64,000 nt of DNA from Brachypodius melanocephalos (Eukaryota; Chordata; Aves; Passeriformes; Pycnonotidae). Each line of letters begins with the position of its first letter. Position 1 is the stretch's first letter. The DNA is taken from the NCBI GenBank assembly GCA_013398615.1, contig VZSR01001685.1, forward strand, positions 2,679,858 to 2,743,857, in the 5' to 3' direction. The translations under genes were made by a program, and so were the position numbers. The notes under the pieces were generated by a model, which was given only the letters and a program-made list of their open reading frames with translations, ran no database searches and was not told where the DNA came from. Shown here in pieces: positions 63,500 through 64,000 of this stretch.

Positions 63500-63780
63500 T
63501 CCATGTACTTCGAAATGCCATCATCCATAAAAGCAAATATAGCAAATTTGCAGCGAATAACTGTCAACATGTGACAGAATTGTCCAGCAAAGCGATAAAA
63601 TTTAGAGCCGTGGTTGAAAATTTATGTCATCATAGCAATAATTTTATAATTGGGACAAATGTGCATTGGTCCTTCACTATAAAGGAACTTGAAAAGTTAA
63701 ATATAACTGCAACAACAAATTAATTCTTGCTGCTTTAGACTGTTAATGCCAATTTAATTATTAACACCTTTTTGTGGAAT
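63500..63780. other. Candidate conserved non-coding element
   Basis: Repeat-free DNA of complex composition with four CpGs in about 100 bases (63511, 63554, 63593, 63609), where most of the window is CpG-poor. It contains TAATTA- and TTAATTATTAA-type homeodomain-like sites near 63718-63764. An 80-codon plus-strand frame (63478-63723) covers it but starts at TTG and resembles no protein. Conservation is an inference from composition only. Confidence 0.3.
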
Positions 63781-64000
63781 ATAGCCTTTACATTGTAGTT
63801 GACAAGGAAGCATGCAGAGATTGCAAAGAGAAGTTAAAGTTTTTACAGTATGTAATTGCAAAATATTAAAAATACTAATGATACAGCTAATTCTAAGAGG
63901 TCACAAACAAAATTTGAAATGTGAATGTTCAATTTAAAAAGAGGTTAAACTTTTTCTCTTCATTAAGCTGTGATTTTAGACAGTTCGAACATCATTAAAT
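63781..64000. other. AT-rich non-coding DNA
   Basis: Nothing recognised up to the window end. Confidence 0.5.

Noticed and set aside
1..64000. CRISPR array, bacterial operon, tRNA or rRNA gene, or a novel defence-type system
   Set aside because: No regularly spaced repeats, no compact gene clusters and no structured RNA gene were seen; repeat content is that of a bird nuclear genome.

Overview
The window is AT-rich vertebrate genomic DNA, most likely from a bird. The case rests on the repeats. Every recognisable LINE is CR1, the dominant avian retrotransposon, and these are accompanied by avian-type endogenous retrovirus LTRs. I found no Alu/L1/B1-type mammalian repeats, no bacterial gene organisation, no tRNA or rRNA gene, no CRISPR array and no convincing protein-coding exon. 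The open frames present are short (at most about 120 codons). They are either low-complexity (T/G, A/C or purine tracts), decayed CR1 coding sequence, LTR sequence, or chance frames in AT-rich DNA. The window is best read as a gene desert or the inside of a very long intron. It contains one 100-N assembly gap (24626-24725).

Layout. 1-304: left-edge fragment of an ERV LTR on the minus strand, continuing outside the window. 305-9215: unannotated AT-rich DNA with a T20 tract, a G-quadruplex-type G cluster (3270-3304), two small local duplications (6885-7016) and a long T/G tract (7579-7684). 9216-9793: a complete solo LTR of ERVL type. 14222-15296: a cluster of three abutting elements (CR1 3' end, an older LTR fragment of the 9.2-kb family, and a small antisense class II-type LTR). 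20225-21068: a CR1 copy that keeps 5' and endonuclease sequence fused to a CR1 3' end. 21069-33106: about 12 kb with no recognised transposable element. 33107-33300, 38990-39293 and 44853-44985: short CR1 3' ends. 45645-48035: a long minus-strand CR1 copy carrying remnants of both ORF1 (esterase) and ORF2 (endonuclease and reverse transcriptase), split by a second CR1 (47031-47330). 51241-51746: a CR1 copy that still reads through the ORF2 C-terminus. 52951-53136: 3' part of an LTR related to the left-edge one. 56611-56905: another CR1 3' region. 63500-63780: a repeat-free, CpG-retaining stretch that looks like a conserved non-coding element candidate.

No genes here work together as a system. 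The biological content is an archive of retrotransposon insertions in a gene-poor background, plus a few stretches that could be regulatory. Repeat family assignments come from recognising the sequences by eye. Element boundaries are approximate unless a terminal motif is described.
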